Positions 1 through 6,672 of a stretch of DNA of 9,367 nucleotides are shown here, in pieces (position 1 is the stretch's first letter; each line of letters opens with the position of its first letter). The notes below the pieces were generated by a model, which saw nothing but the letters and a program-made list of their open reading frames with translations, did no database searches and was not told the DNA's origin. The position numbers and the translations under genes are program-made. Source of the DNA: Deltaproteobacteria bacterium (lineage in GTDB: Bacteria > Desulfobacterota > Desulfobacteria > Desulfobacterales > SURF-15); the NCBI GenBank assembly GCA_024644775.1, contig JAHEHB010000204.1, positions 1 to 9,367 on the forward strand, written 5' to 3'.

Positions 1-459
1 TAACCCTTTTGCAACCTGTTTGTCAAGTACAGAAAACGTCTGTTTTGCGTCTCTTTCGGCTTCGGATTCACCGATGCAGAAAACCGGGGTTAACTGATTT
101 TCAATGGCCGTTCCAATCCTTTTATTGACCGTTTCGTCGGTTTCACCAAAATACTGACGCCTTTCAGAGTGGCCGATGAGGACATATTTACATCCTACCG
201 AAATCAGCATAGACGCGGATATCTCTCCGGTAAAAGCACCTTCTTTTTCCCAGTGCAGGTTTTGTGCTCCCAAAGAAACCGGACTATCCTTTAGCCTGTC
301 GGAAACCAGCTGAAGCGCTGTGAACGGTGGGGCGATCATTACCTCTCTGTCGTCGACTTCTCCAACGAGATTTACAAGCTGCTGCGCGACGTCCGCAGCC
401 TCGGTACCGGTTTTGTACATTTTCCAGTTTCCTGCCAGCAGGGGTACTCGTTTTGCCAT
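1..459 (-). CDS. tpiA: Triose-phosphate isomerase, N-terminal part (cut by window edge)
   Basis: Interconverts dihydroxyacetone phosphate and glyceraldehyde 3-phosphate in cytosolic glycolysis/gluconeogenesis. The reading frame is open from ATG 459 to base 1 and gives 153 residues of a family usually about 250 long. Seen directly: the N-terminal AGNWKM motif with the active-site lysine at K13, the APPFTAL segment (43-49), the IGHSERR motif with the catalytic histidine at H97, and CIGE (128-131). The catalytic glutamate and the phosphate-binding loop would lie beyond the left edge, so activity cannot be judged here. ATG 459 is chosen because GGAG sits at 470..467, 7 nt upstream, and because MAKRVPLLAGNWK fits the family. 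An in-frame ATG at 477 has no Shine-Dalgarno. It starts 25 nt after the gap stop codon and is very likely cotranscribed with gap. Identification is secure; only completeness is unknown. Confidence 0.97.
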   Translation of the reverse strand, partial: MAKRVPLLAGNWKMYKTGTEAADVAQQLVNLVGEVDDREVMIAPPFTALQLVSDRLKDSPVSLGAQNLHWEKEGAFTGEISASMLISVGCKYVLIGHSERRQYFGETDETVNKRIGTAIENQLTPVFCIGESEAERDAKQTFSVLDKQVAKGL

Positions 460-484
460 TTTTGAACTCCAATTCATTAGCTGT

Positions 485-1489
485 TTACAATTGCTCTCCG
501 ATCATAGCTGCAAGATCCACCATGCGGTTTGAGTATCCCGTTTCGTTGTCGTACCAGGAAAGCACTTTTACCATGTTGTCAACAACATAGGTGGTTGGGG
601 CATCCACGATGGAAGACAGCCGCGAACCATTGAAATCGATGGATACGAGCGGTTTGTCGCTGAAACCGAGAACACCTGAGAGTTCTTCTTCCGATGCCTT
701 TCTGAGTGCATTATTGACGTCAGATACCGTTATGTCGGATTTCTCGATGGTTGCGACAAAATCGACAATTGATACGTTGGGTGTAGGAACGCGGATGGCG
801 AGGCCATTTAGTTTCCCATCGAGCTCGGGTAACACCAACGCCACGGCTTTTGCGGCGCCGGTGGTTGTCGGAATCATGGAAAGCGCCGCCGATCTTGCTC
901 TGCGGAGGTCTTTGTGCGGAAAATCGAGTAATCGCTGATCTCCGGTATAGGCATGAATGGTTGTCATGAGTCCATTTTGAATTCCGAAATTTTCCAAAAG
1001 TACTTTTGCCACAGGCGCCAGACAGTTAGTCGTACAGGATGCATTTGAAACGATATGATGTTTGCTGGGATCGTATTGATTTGAGTTGACACCCATTACG
1101 ATCGTGATATCCGGGTCCTTTGCAGGGGCTGAAATAATGACTTTGCGCGCACCGGCTGCAAGGTGTTTGGATGCATTTTCACGATCCCTAAAAATCCCCG
1201 TACATTCCGCGACAATATCGATACCAAGTTCTCCCCAGGGAAGCTCTGCCGGATTCTTTACAGAAGAGATGGCAATGGATTTCCCCTCGAATTCGATCGT
1301 ATTCTCCTTGGCAACGGCTTCTGAATCCAAACGCCCGTGGACAGAATCGTACGTTAGGAGATGAGCCATTGTGGCAGAATCTGTAAGATCGTTTATCGCC
1401 ACAACATCCACTTCCGGATGTGCCAATGCCGCTCTAAAAACAAGTCGTCCAATTCTGCCGAAGCCGTTAATACCCAATTTTATACTCAT
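485..1489 (-). CDS. gap: Glyceraldehyde-3-phosphate dehydrogenase, type I, NAD-preferring
   Basis: Oxidatively phosphorylates glyceraldehyde 3-phosphate to 1,3-bisphosphoglycerate in the cytosol. The 334 residues match the usual length. Seen: the Rossmann GINGFGRIGR motif (6-15), the ASCTTNC active-site block with nucleophile C152, and catalytic H179 in TTIHAYTGDQ. N33-D34 at the end of the second beta strand and the proline in DFPHKDLRRAR are features of NAD-using glycolytic GapA enzymes; NADP-using GapB or chloroplast forms differ at both sites. I therefore infer NAD as cofactor. The start is supported by a strong AAGGAGG at 1500..1494. The first 23 nt of gap overlap the end of rimI, so both the ribosome-binding site and the start codon lie inside rimI coding sequence. 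tpiA follows 25 nt later, with no pgk between them. Confidence 0.98.
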   Translation of the reverse strand: MSIKLGINGFGRIGRLVFRAALAHPEVDVVAINDLTDSATMAHLLTYDSVHGRLDSEAVAKENTIEFEGKSIAISSVKNPAELPWGELGIDIVAECTGIFRDRENASKHLAAGARKVIISAPAKDPDITIVMGVNSNQYDPSKHHIVSNASCTTNCLAPVAKVLLENFGIQNGLMTTIHAYTGDQRLLDFPHKDLRRARSAALSMIPTTTGAAKAVALVLPELDGKLNGLAIRVPTPNVSIVDFVATIEKSDITVSDVNNALRKASEEELSGVLGFSDKPLVSIDFNGSRLSSIVDAPTTYVVDNMVKVLSWYDNETGYSNRMVDLAAMIGEQL

Positions 1490-1949
1490 GATTCCTCCTT
1501 AGATATTTTCTCATCACCAGGGCGTCTTCCCCGGTGTCTGAATAATATTCGGGTCGTACCCCAACCGTATGAAACCCGTGTTTTTGATAGAGCTCAATGG
1601 CGGGTCGGTTGGAACGTCTGACATCAAGTACTGCCAGGGTCGTGGACTTCCTTGAAGCCTGCCACAAGCTTTTCTTTAATAATTGCGATGCAATACCCTT
1701 TCGGCGCCATTTGTGGTCCACCGCCAGTTTTAAAATATAGATTTCCTTAGAATTCAGATGGGCACACAAATAAGCAATCACCTGCTCGGAGTCTTGAGTG
1801 TCGCGACCCCTTACGACAAAGTTCAGCGCCTGTTTGCAGGACAATTCCTCTAAAAATGAGATTCGACCCCACGGACGTCGAAACGCCCGTTGTTCAATAG
1901 CAACCACCGGATCGATATCCGCTTTTGAAAAGGCTACGATATCCCACAC
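1467..1949 (-). CDS. rimI: Ribosomal protein S18-alanine N-acetyltransferase (RimI-type GNAT)
   Basis: A GNAT-fold acetyltransferase of 160 residues. RimI transfers acetyl from acetyl-CoA to the N-terminal alanine of ribosomal protein S18. Seen: the N-terminal IEQRAFRRPW segment typical of RimI (18-27), the acetyl-CoA pyrophosphate loop RRKGIA (82-87), and the RimI-type C-terminal half RRSNRPAIELYQKHGF, then EYYSDTGEDALVM. The presumed general acid Y121 is present. The residue matching the catalytic base E103 of enterobacterial RimI is an aspartate here (D109 in LDVRRSN). The start is GTG 1949, 5 nt after the stop of the EIIA gene, with only AGGTG close upstream; translation is probably coupled. 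The 3' end overlaps gap by 23 nt. Other GNAT N-acetyltransferases are possible, but the two flanking motifs favour RimI. Confidence 0.88.
   Translation of the reverse strand: MWDIVAFSKADIDPVVAIEQRAFRRPWGRISFLEELSCKQALNFVVRGRDTQDSEQVIAYLCAHLNSKEIYILKLAVDHKWRRKGIASQLLKKSLWQASRKSTTLAVLDVRRSNRPAIELYQKHGFHTVGVRPEYYSDTGEDALVMRKYLRRNHEYKIGY
1494..1500 (-). promoter_or_regulatory. Shine-Dalgarno of gap, inside rimI
   Basis: AAGGAGG lies 4 nt before the gap ATG (1489) and is the strongest ribosome-binding site in this gene group. It also codes for part of the RimI C-terminus (RRNHE). It lets gap be translated at a higher rate than the weakly initiated rimI on the same transcript. That effect is inferred from sequence strength alone. 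Confidence 0.85.
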
Positions 1950-1954
1950 AGCAC

Positions 1955-2368
1955 CTAACTTTTTTTATTCCCTTTTAAGATTCTACTTGCAAGCGAAATA
2001 CTCTTTTGGCCATATGCTTCAAGTGTTTCTGCAAGTTCACTAAGTTTCATCTCACGGCGGGAATGAATCGCCTTGATCAATATCGGAAGATTTACGCCTG
2101 ACAGAACTTCAATTTTACCTTCTTCAAGAAACGAATAGCTCAAATTCGATGGCGTTCCCCCAAACATGTCTGTTAAGAGAAGAATCCCCTTTTTTTGATC
2201 GACCTTTTTAATGCCATCGGAGATTTTTTTTCGTAAAGTGTCTGCGTTTTCGTTCAGGTCGATGGTGACCGGCGTAATTGCCTCAGGTTTATTGTCGAGA
2301 ATAAATTCCGCAGCGTCGACCAGGGCATCTCCTAGTTGACGATGTGTGACGATAACAATTCCTATCAT
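1955..2368 (-). CDS. PTS EIIA domain protein, mannose family, stand-alone
   Basis: A 137-residue single-domain EIIA of the mannose (EIIA-Man) fold. Such domains take a phosphate from HPr on a histidine near the N-terminus. Seen: H9 in VTHRQLGDAL as the phosphorylation site, the LLTDMFGGTPSNLS block with D67 (65-78), and the GVNLPIL segment (91-97); all are hallmarks of the family. No EIIB, EIIC or EIID partner is in the window, so a signalling role rather than sugar uptake is likely (inference). Its ATG overlaps the rapZ stop as ATGA (2368..2365) and there is no visible Shine-Dalgarno, so translation should be coupled to rapZ. It occupies the place after rapZ where Enterobacteriaceae carry npr (NPr). 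Family call is firm; physiological partner unknown. Confidence 0.93.
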   Translation of the reverse strand: MIGIVIVTHRQLGDALVDAAEFILDNKPEAITPVTIDLNENADTLRKKISDGIKKVDQKKGILLLTDMFGGTPSNLSYSFLEEGKIEVLSGVNLPILIKAIHSRREMKLSELAETLEAYGQKSISLASRILKGNKKS

Positions 2369-3273
2369 GATTGTATTTGTTGGTTACGGGTTGTTTGAGT
2401 CGTTCCTTCATCCTGGCAAATATCCCGATTCGTAATTTCGATCTTTTTGCCGAGGGTTCGAATATGGTCAAATATGTGTCTTGCGATTACCACCGAACGA
2501 TGCCGTCCCCCCGTGCAACCGACGGCAATCGTTACGTAGGCTTTTCCCTCCTTTTCATACAAAGGAAGTAGATAGTCAAGCAGATCGAGATATTTTTTTA
2601 AGAAATTTTGGGTAACGTCGTCATTTAAAACATAGTTTTTGATCGCCTCGGTTTCTCCATTCATATTTTTGAGTTCTGGAACAAAGTATGGGTTCGGAAG
2701 AAATCGGACGTCCACTACGAGATTCGCTTCAAGTGGGACACCATACTTATACCCAAATGAAAGTACCGTAATTCGCATCGGCAACCGTGCCGAAATTGTT
2801 TGAGTAATGTCAAAAATGGCAGCCTTGAGCTGATGGACGGTATAGTCCGACGTATTTAAAATAATGTCAGCAGCGATTCTGAGATCTTTCAATCGCTTTT
2901 TTTCGGTTCGGATCCCTTCCAAAAGACCCTTTTCCTGGGCGAGGGGGTGGTGTCTACGTGTTTGGCTATAACGCTGCAGTAGAATATTTTCATCAGCTTC
3001 CAAAAATAGTATCTTGAAGCGATATCCCTGTTGTCTGAGGGATTCAAAAATAACGGGGTATTTGTCGAGGAATCTCTTTTCTCGAATATCCATAACAAAG
3101 GCCAAGCCCAAAATTTCAGGGGAAACTTGCCGCGGTAGCTCGAGGAATTTTGGAAGCAAATCCACCGGCAAATTGTCCACACAATAAAATCTTGCATCTT
3201 CAAATGCCGCCATCGCCGTGCTTTTACCGGAACCAGAAAGCCCTGTAATGATGATGATGCTTAATTGTTTCAC
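2365..3273 (-). CDS. rapZ: RapZ / YvcJ family nucleotide-binding protein
   Basis: 302 residues from GTG 3273, slightly longer than the roughly 285 of enterobacterial RapZ. Family members bind nucleotide through an N-terminal P-loop; in E. coli RapZ is an RNA-binding adaptor that directs GlmZ small RNA to RNase E, controlling GlmS. Seen: Walker A GLSGSGKS (11-18), the family block FYCVDNLPVDLLP (29-41), FLEADE (90-95), RRHHPL (106-111), DVRFLPNPYF (188-197), and GCTGGRHRSV (252-261) in the C-terminal domain. GTG 3273 is preferred because family proteins begin only a few residues before the beta strand leading to the P-loop. An ATG at 3372 would add 33 residues encoded by repeat-like DNA. The ribosome-binding site is poor (AAGTGA, 8 nt upstream). 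Whether it controls a GlmZ-like RNA here cannot be seen. Confidence 0.94.
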   Translation of the reverse strand: MKQLSIIIITGLSGSGKSTAMAAFEDARFYCVDNLPVDLLPKFLELPRQVSPEILGLAFVMDIREKRFLDKYPVIFESLRQQGYRFKILFLEADENILLQRYSQTRRHHPLAQEKGLLEGIRTEKKRLKDLRIAADIILNTSDYTVHQLKAAIFDITQTISARLPMRITVLSFGYKYGVPLEANLVVDVRFLPNPYFVPELKNMNGETEAIKNYVLNDDVTQNFLKKYLDLLDYLLPLYEKEGKAYVTIAVGCTGGRHRSVVIARHIFDHIRTLGKKIEITNRDICQDEGTTQTTRNQQIQS

Positions 3274-3416
3274 TATGGATTCACTTCGTCCGTCCGTTAT
3301 GAAATTTGTATTAGCAACCACCAAGACACAAAGCAAATAGTTATACGTTGTGTCGTCGTGCCTTGTGGTCAATCTTTTCTGGTTTTAACCTGTCAAATTA
3401 ATTATATTGTGCATAC
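3274..3416. other. Spacer before rapZ; promoter expected but not clearly seen
   Basis: Because a terminator precedes it, this stretch should carry the promoter of the rapZ-EIIA-rimI-gap-tpiA unit. On the minus strand there is a perfect TTGACA (3396..3391), but no good -10 follows at 16-19 nt. There is a perfect TATAAT (3406..3401) without a -35 match. A second TTGACC (3372..3367) has TATAAC 21 nt on. No sigma-54 GG-N10-GC element was found. The promoter is therefore not assigned. Confidence 0.35.
3317..3369. repeat. Degenerate inverted repeat of 8-nt CACNAAGN units
   Basis: The left arm (3317-3333) starts ACCAC and reads as two 8-nt units, CACCAAGA and CACAAAGC. The right arm (3348-3369), read on the minus strand, also starts ACCAC and has three units, CACAAGG, CACGACGA and CACAACG. 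The outer ACCAC/GTGGT, the AAG/CTT and the inner ACACAA/TTGTGT blocks pair, with about 8 unpaired bases on the right arm and a short middle. It resembles the CCACNAAGACACNAAG-type intergenic repeats I recall from many bacterial genomes; that comparison is from memory. It does not look like a transposase-bearing element. Confidence 0.55.
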
Positions 3417-3453
3417 AAAAAATATGGCGGGCATGTCCACCGCAACCCACCAT
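3417..3453 (-). terminator. Rho-independent terminator after ptsN
   Basis: On the minus strand ATGGTGGG (3453..3446) pairs with CCCGCCAT (3431..3424), an 8-bp stem with one G-U pair and a 14-nt loop. It is followed by A and then six T residues (3422..3417). It starts 28 nt after the ptsN stop codon. An A-rich stretch just before the stem could extend it into the T run. It should end the kdsA-to-ptsN transcript. Confidence 0.82.
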
Positions 3454-3481
3454 CTCTTTTTATCATTGAATAAATTCGTAT

Positions 3482-3940
3482 CTAAAAGTCTTCGTCTTCC
3501 TCCTGAATGGTGTTGATAATATCATCCTGGTTTTTTGCGATTAACAATTTTTCCTTGAACGGATCGTTTTTTAATACCCGAGATATCCTCGCAAGAAGTT
3601 TCAAATGGAGACCTGTCGAGTTTTCCGGTGTTATCAGCAGAAAAAAGATATATGTGGGCCGCCCGTCCATCGATTCAAAGTCGACGCCGTTTCGACTGAG
3701 ACCAAAGCCGAGTATCAAGGATTCAAGGGCTTTCACTTTGCCGTGAGGTATCCCGATTCCACCACCAATACCGGTGCTTCCCAACTGCTCTCTTTCCATC
3801 AGTACACGAACAAGATCGTCATGGTTTAATCCGGCAATTCGAGCAATCGGATCTACCAATTCGTCCAACACGCCTTTTTTATCAGTCGATTTCATATCGA
3901 CAAGGATGGCTTCTTTTTGCAATACATCTAGTATTTTCAT
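3482..3940 (-). CDS. ptsN: Nitrogen-PTS EIIA (fructose-type EIIA domain)
   Basis: A cytosolic regulatory phosphoprotein of 152 residues, the usual size for stand-alone PtsN. In Proteobacteria it receives phosphate through EI-Ntr and NPr, and its phosphorylation state affects potassium transport, nitrogen and carbon regulation. Seen: an EIIA-2 domain over almost the whole length; the motif REQLGSTGIGGGIGIPHGK with phosphorylation site H66; then LGFGLSRNGVDF, and FFLLITPENSTGLHLKLLARISR, which continues the EIIA core. The acidic tail EEDEDF is unremarkable. The start is ATG 3940, 20 nt after hpf, with a weak GAGTG upstream. The location after rpoN and hpf is the standard one and supports PtsN rather than a sugar-specific EIIA. 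It is the last gene before a terminator. Confidence 0.96.
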   Translation of the reverse strand: MKILDVLQKEAILVDMKSTDKKGVLDELVDPIARIAGLNHDDLVRVLMEREQLGSTGIGGGIGIPHGKVKALESLILGFGLSRNGVDFESMDGRPTYIFFLLITPENSTGLHLKLLARISRVLKNDPFKEKLLIAKNQDDIINTIQEEDEDF

Positions 3941-3960
3941 ATTATTTTCACTCGGTGGGA

Positions 3961-4494
3961 TTAGTTACTGGGCTCGATTAAACCATAGTGGCCGTCTTTC
4001 CGGCGATAAAGTACGTTGACTTTATCAGTTTTGGCGTTCGTAAACACTAAAAAATTATCGGACACAAGATCCATTTGCATGGTGGCTTCTTCAATGTCCA
4101 TCGGCTTGTATTCGATGTTTCGCACCCTTATTTGTCTGCCGGATTCCCCCTCGATAATGGATGTTTCCGCTGTCATCAGTTCCTTTGCAAGGGTCTTGGA
4201 TGCGCCCCGGCGCTCTCTGACTTTTTGTTTATTTTTCTTAATCTGTTTCTCAAGTTTGTCCAGTGCCATATCAATGGCAGAATACATATCATTTGTTTCT
4301 TCTTTACCGATGAGGTTGAGTCGGTCACCAGACACACTGATTTCGGCGATATGACGAAATTTTTCCACTGCAAGGACAACGCTCGCCTCTGCCGGATTGT
4401 CTAAGAATTTGTCAAATCGGTCGAGTTTTTCCTGGATATATGATTTCAAATGATCGGAGGGGTCAAGATTTTTAAAGGTTAACGATGTCTGCAT
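3961..4494 (-). CDS. hpf: Ribosome hibernation-promoting factor, long form
   Basis: 177 residues with two domains. The N-terminal S30AE domain (about 1-98) binds the small-subunit decoding region; it includes a basic stretch around 83-96 (KQIKKNKQKVRERR). A linker follows. The C-terminal domain (about 124-174, from RVRNIEYKPMDIEEA to RRKDGHYGLIEP) is the part that, in long HPFs, dimerises to join two 70S ribosomes into an inactive 100S particle. Enterobacterial HPF in the same operon position is the short form of about 95 residues and relies on RMF; the long form does not need RMF. GGGAG lies upstream of ATG 4494 at about 9 nt. The gap from rpoN is 13 nt. Identification is firm from both domains and context. 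Confidence 0.96.
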   Translation of the reverse strand: MQTSLTFKNLDPSDHLKSYIQEKLDRFDKFLDNPAEASVVLAVEKFRHIAEISVSGDRLNLIGKEETNDMYSAIDMALDKLEKQIKKNKQKVRERRGASKTLAKELMTAETSIIEGESGRQIRVRNIEYKPMDIEEATMQMDLVSDNFLVFTNAKTDKVNVLYRRKDGHYGLIEPSN

Positions 4495-4507
4495 GCTCGT
4501 AATCTCC

Positions 4508-5944
4508 CTAAAATTGCTTTCGTTTGCTGGAGGGCAACACTTTCATCATTTCCCGATATTTGGCAACCGTACGTCGGGCAATATCGATATTTGCGTCCTT
4601 CAGAATTTCTGAGATTTTACTGTCGCTGTATGGTTTTTTGGAGTTTTCACTTTCGATTATCTGCTTGATTTTCTCTTGAACGCTGGCGGATGCAATGGCC
4701 TCCCCATGGATACGGCTAATGGAGCTGTTGAAAAAGTATTTCAGTTCAAACGTTCCCTGTGGTGTGTAAGCATATTTGTTGGTCGTCACCCGGCTTATTG
4801 TGGATTCATGCATGCTGATATCCTGGGCGACATCTCGGAGCACCATCGGTTTCAAGTATGCGATTCCTTTATCGAAAAAATCCCTTTGAAAGCGCACAAT
4901 GCTTTCCATCACTTTGTAGATGGTTTTTTGCCGCTGGTGTATGCTGCGAATGAGCCACGTCGCCGACCGCAGTTTGTCCTGAACATATTCCTTTGCCGTA
5001 TCAGACATCTCACCGTCTCGATGGACGGCTTTTCTGTACAACGAATTCACACGAAGTTTGGGCATTCCATCGTCGTTTAGCAAAATGACGAAGTCGTCTT
5101 CGAATTTGTGAACATAAATATCCGGGGTAATATATTGCGGCTCTTCATCGCTATATTGCCGGGCGGGTTTTGGTTCCAGCCCCTTAAGAAGGTTAACAGC
5201 AGCAATGACTTCATTAAGGCTAATTTTTAAGGCTCTGGTAATGGCCTTATAATTTTTATTTTCAAGGTGATTCAAGTGGTTTTCGATAATTTCAACAATG
5301 AGGGGACTATCCAACCCGAAGTACCTGCACTGTATAAGAAGACATTCTTTTAGATTCCTGGCGCAGACCCCCACAGGATCGAATGTTTGCATGTGGGATA
5401 ACACCCGTTCCACTGTATCCGCACAGGCGCCACTAACATTACAAAGCTCTTCAACTGAAATGTCTAGATAACCATCTGTGTTAAGGTTTCCTACAATGAA
5501 ACTTCCTATTTTTTCTTCTTCCGATGTTGGCGAAGACATCATCAATTGCCAGAAAAGATGATCACTTAACGAGGGTTTTGCGACTGCAAAGGCCTCGAAT
5601 CCGGAGGTCTCTCGGTCTTCTGATTCAAAACTCGTCCTGTAGGGGGTATTGTATTCTTCTATGTAGTTGCTCCAATCGATATCATCTCTGATTTTTTCCT
5701 CGACGGCAACTTCTTTGGTGCTCGTTGAAGGCTCCGGTGGCACAACTTCATTGGTTTCCTCGCGTTGATCGTCCGAAGAGCCTTCCTGGATTTCTTCAAG
5801 AGCGGGATTCTCTTCAATTTCCTGACGAATGGTATCCATCAGCTCAAGTCGCGATAGCTGCAAAAGCTTGATGGCCATTTGCAGTTGTGGCGTCATAATA
5901 AGCTGTTGGGATAGTTTGAGCTGTTGTCTTAGTTCGATTACCAT
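4508..5944 (-). CDS. rpoN: RNA polymerase sigma-54 factor
   Basis: Directs RNA polymerase to -24/-12 promoters and needs AAA+ activators to open them. 478 residues, normal length. Seen: glutamine- and leucine-rich region I (1-50, including LSQQLIMTPQLQMAIKLLQL), an acidic variable region II (about 50-110), the core-binding domain (about 120-310), the helix-turn-helix (about 368-387, DVAQDISMHESTISRVTTNK), and the RpoN box ARRTVAKYRE at 456-465, which contacts the -24 element. All diagnostic parts are present, so the protein should be functional. The start codon is separated from the lptB stop by one base (TAATATG). The nearest Shine-Dalgarno, AGGAG, is about 18 nt away, so translation is probably coupled to lptB. 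No sigma-54 site was seen upstream of either transcription unit. Confidence 0.98.
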   Translation of the reverse strand: MVIELRQQLKLSQQLIMTPQLQMAIKLLQLSRLELMDTIRQEIEENPALEEIQEGSSDDQREETNEVVPPEPSTSTKEVAVEEKIRDDIDWSNYIEEYNTPYRTSFESEDRETSGFEAFAVAKPSLSDHLFWQLMMSSPTSEEEKIGSFIVGNLNTDGYLDISVEELCNVSGACADTVERVLSHMQTFDPVGVCARNLKECLLIQCRYFGLDSPLIVEIIENHLNHLENKNYKAITRALKISLNEVIAAVNLLKGLEPKPARQYSDEEPQYITPDIYVHKFEDDFVILLNDDGMPKLRVNSLYRKAVHRDGEMSDTAKEYVQDKLRSATWLIRSIHQRQKTIYKVMESIVRFQRDFFDKGIAYLKPMVLRDVAQDISMHESTISRVTTNKYAYTPQGTFELKYFFNSSISRIHGEAIASASVQEKIKQIIESENSKKPYSDSKISEILKDANIDIARRTVAKYREMMKVLPSSKRKQF

Positions 5945-5945
5945 A

Positions 5946-6668
5946 TTATAAACAGAATTCTTCTCCTAGATAGCAACTTCGGGCAATTTCACTTGACGCT
6001 ATTTTTTCGGGTGTACCGGATTCAATCACTTTCCCCTCATTGACGATGTACGCCGTATCGCATACTTCCAACGTTTCCCTTACATTATGATCGGAAATGA
6101 GAATGCCAATCCCCCGATGTTGAAGATGGGCAATGATTTTTTTAAGATCAATCACCGCCAGTGGATCAATACCCGCAAACGGCTCATCTAGCAACATAAA
6201 AGATGGATTTGTAGAGAGTGATCGACTGATTTCAAGCCGCCGTCTTTCTCCCCCTGATAACAGGCTGGCTTTCTGGTCGGACAGATGCCAAATGCCCAAT
6301 TCATCCAGAATATTCGATGCGCGTTTTTCTTGTTCTGATTTTGATAATGGTAACGTTTCAAGAATCGCCATGACATTTTGTTTGACCGTTAATTTCCGGA
6401 ATACCGACGGTTCTTGAGGAAGATAACCGACACCTTTGCGTGCTCGCAAATACATGGGACATTCGGTGATGTCCTCGTTGTTTAAAAATATTTTTCCTTG
6501 CTCTGGTTTGATGATACCAATGGTCATATAAAAAGTGGTTGTTTTTCCGGCTCCGTTTGGTCCTAACAACCCCACCACACCTCCGCTTTCAACGTTGAGG
6601 TTTACGCCGTTTACCACGGCCCTGTTATGGTAGATTTTGATAAGTTTTTGAAGCGAAAGTACCGCCAT
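5946..6668 (-). CDS. lptB: LPS export ABC transporter ATPase LptB
   Basis: The cytoplasmic ATPase of the LptB2FGC complex, which pulls LPS out of the inner membrane and drives it along the Lpt bridge. 240 residues, standard size. Seen: Walker A GPNGAGKT (36-43), Q-loop Q85, ABC signature LSGGE (137-141), Walker B FMLLDEP with catalytic E162 (157-163), the D-loop following at GID, and H-loop H194 in ISDHNVRETL. The C-terminal YLGEEF is typical of LptB and separates it from the related LivF/LivG ATPases. LptF and LptG, the membrane partners, are not in the window. Starts 4 nt after the lptA stop with a short AGG upstream, and ends one base before rpoN. Confidence 0.97.
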   Translation of the reverse strand: MAVLSLQKLIKIYHNRAVVNGVNLNVESGGVVGLLGPNGAGKTTTFYMTIGIIKPEQGKIFLNNEDITECPMYLRARKGVGYLPQEPSVFRKLTVKQNVMAILETLPLSKSEQEKRASNILDELGIWHLSDQKASLLSGGERRRLEISRSLSTNPSFMLLDEPFAGIDPLAVIDLKKIIAHLQHRGIGILISDHNVRETLEVCDTAYIVNEGKVIESGTPEKIASSEIARSCYLGEEFCL

Positions 6669-6672
6669 TAGC

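Noticed and set aside
460..477. Upstream ATG 477 for tpiA
   Set aside because: No Shine-Dalgarno before it, whereas GGAG is well placed for ATG 459; the longer N-terminus does not fit the family.
3274..3372. 33-residue N-terminal extension of RapZ from ATG 3372
   Set aside because: It is encoded by the repeat-like spacer, does not match the family N-terminus, and GTG 3273 puts the P-loop at the usual distance from the start.
3274..3416. Sigma-54 promoter before rapZ
   Set aside because: I looked for GG and GC ten bases apart in a TGGCAC-TTGC context and found none.
4676..5080. 134-residue plus-strand open frame
   Set aside because: It lies wholly inside rpoN on the opposite strand and shows no recognisable domain; rpoN is certain there.
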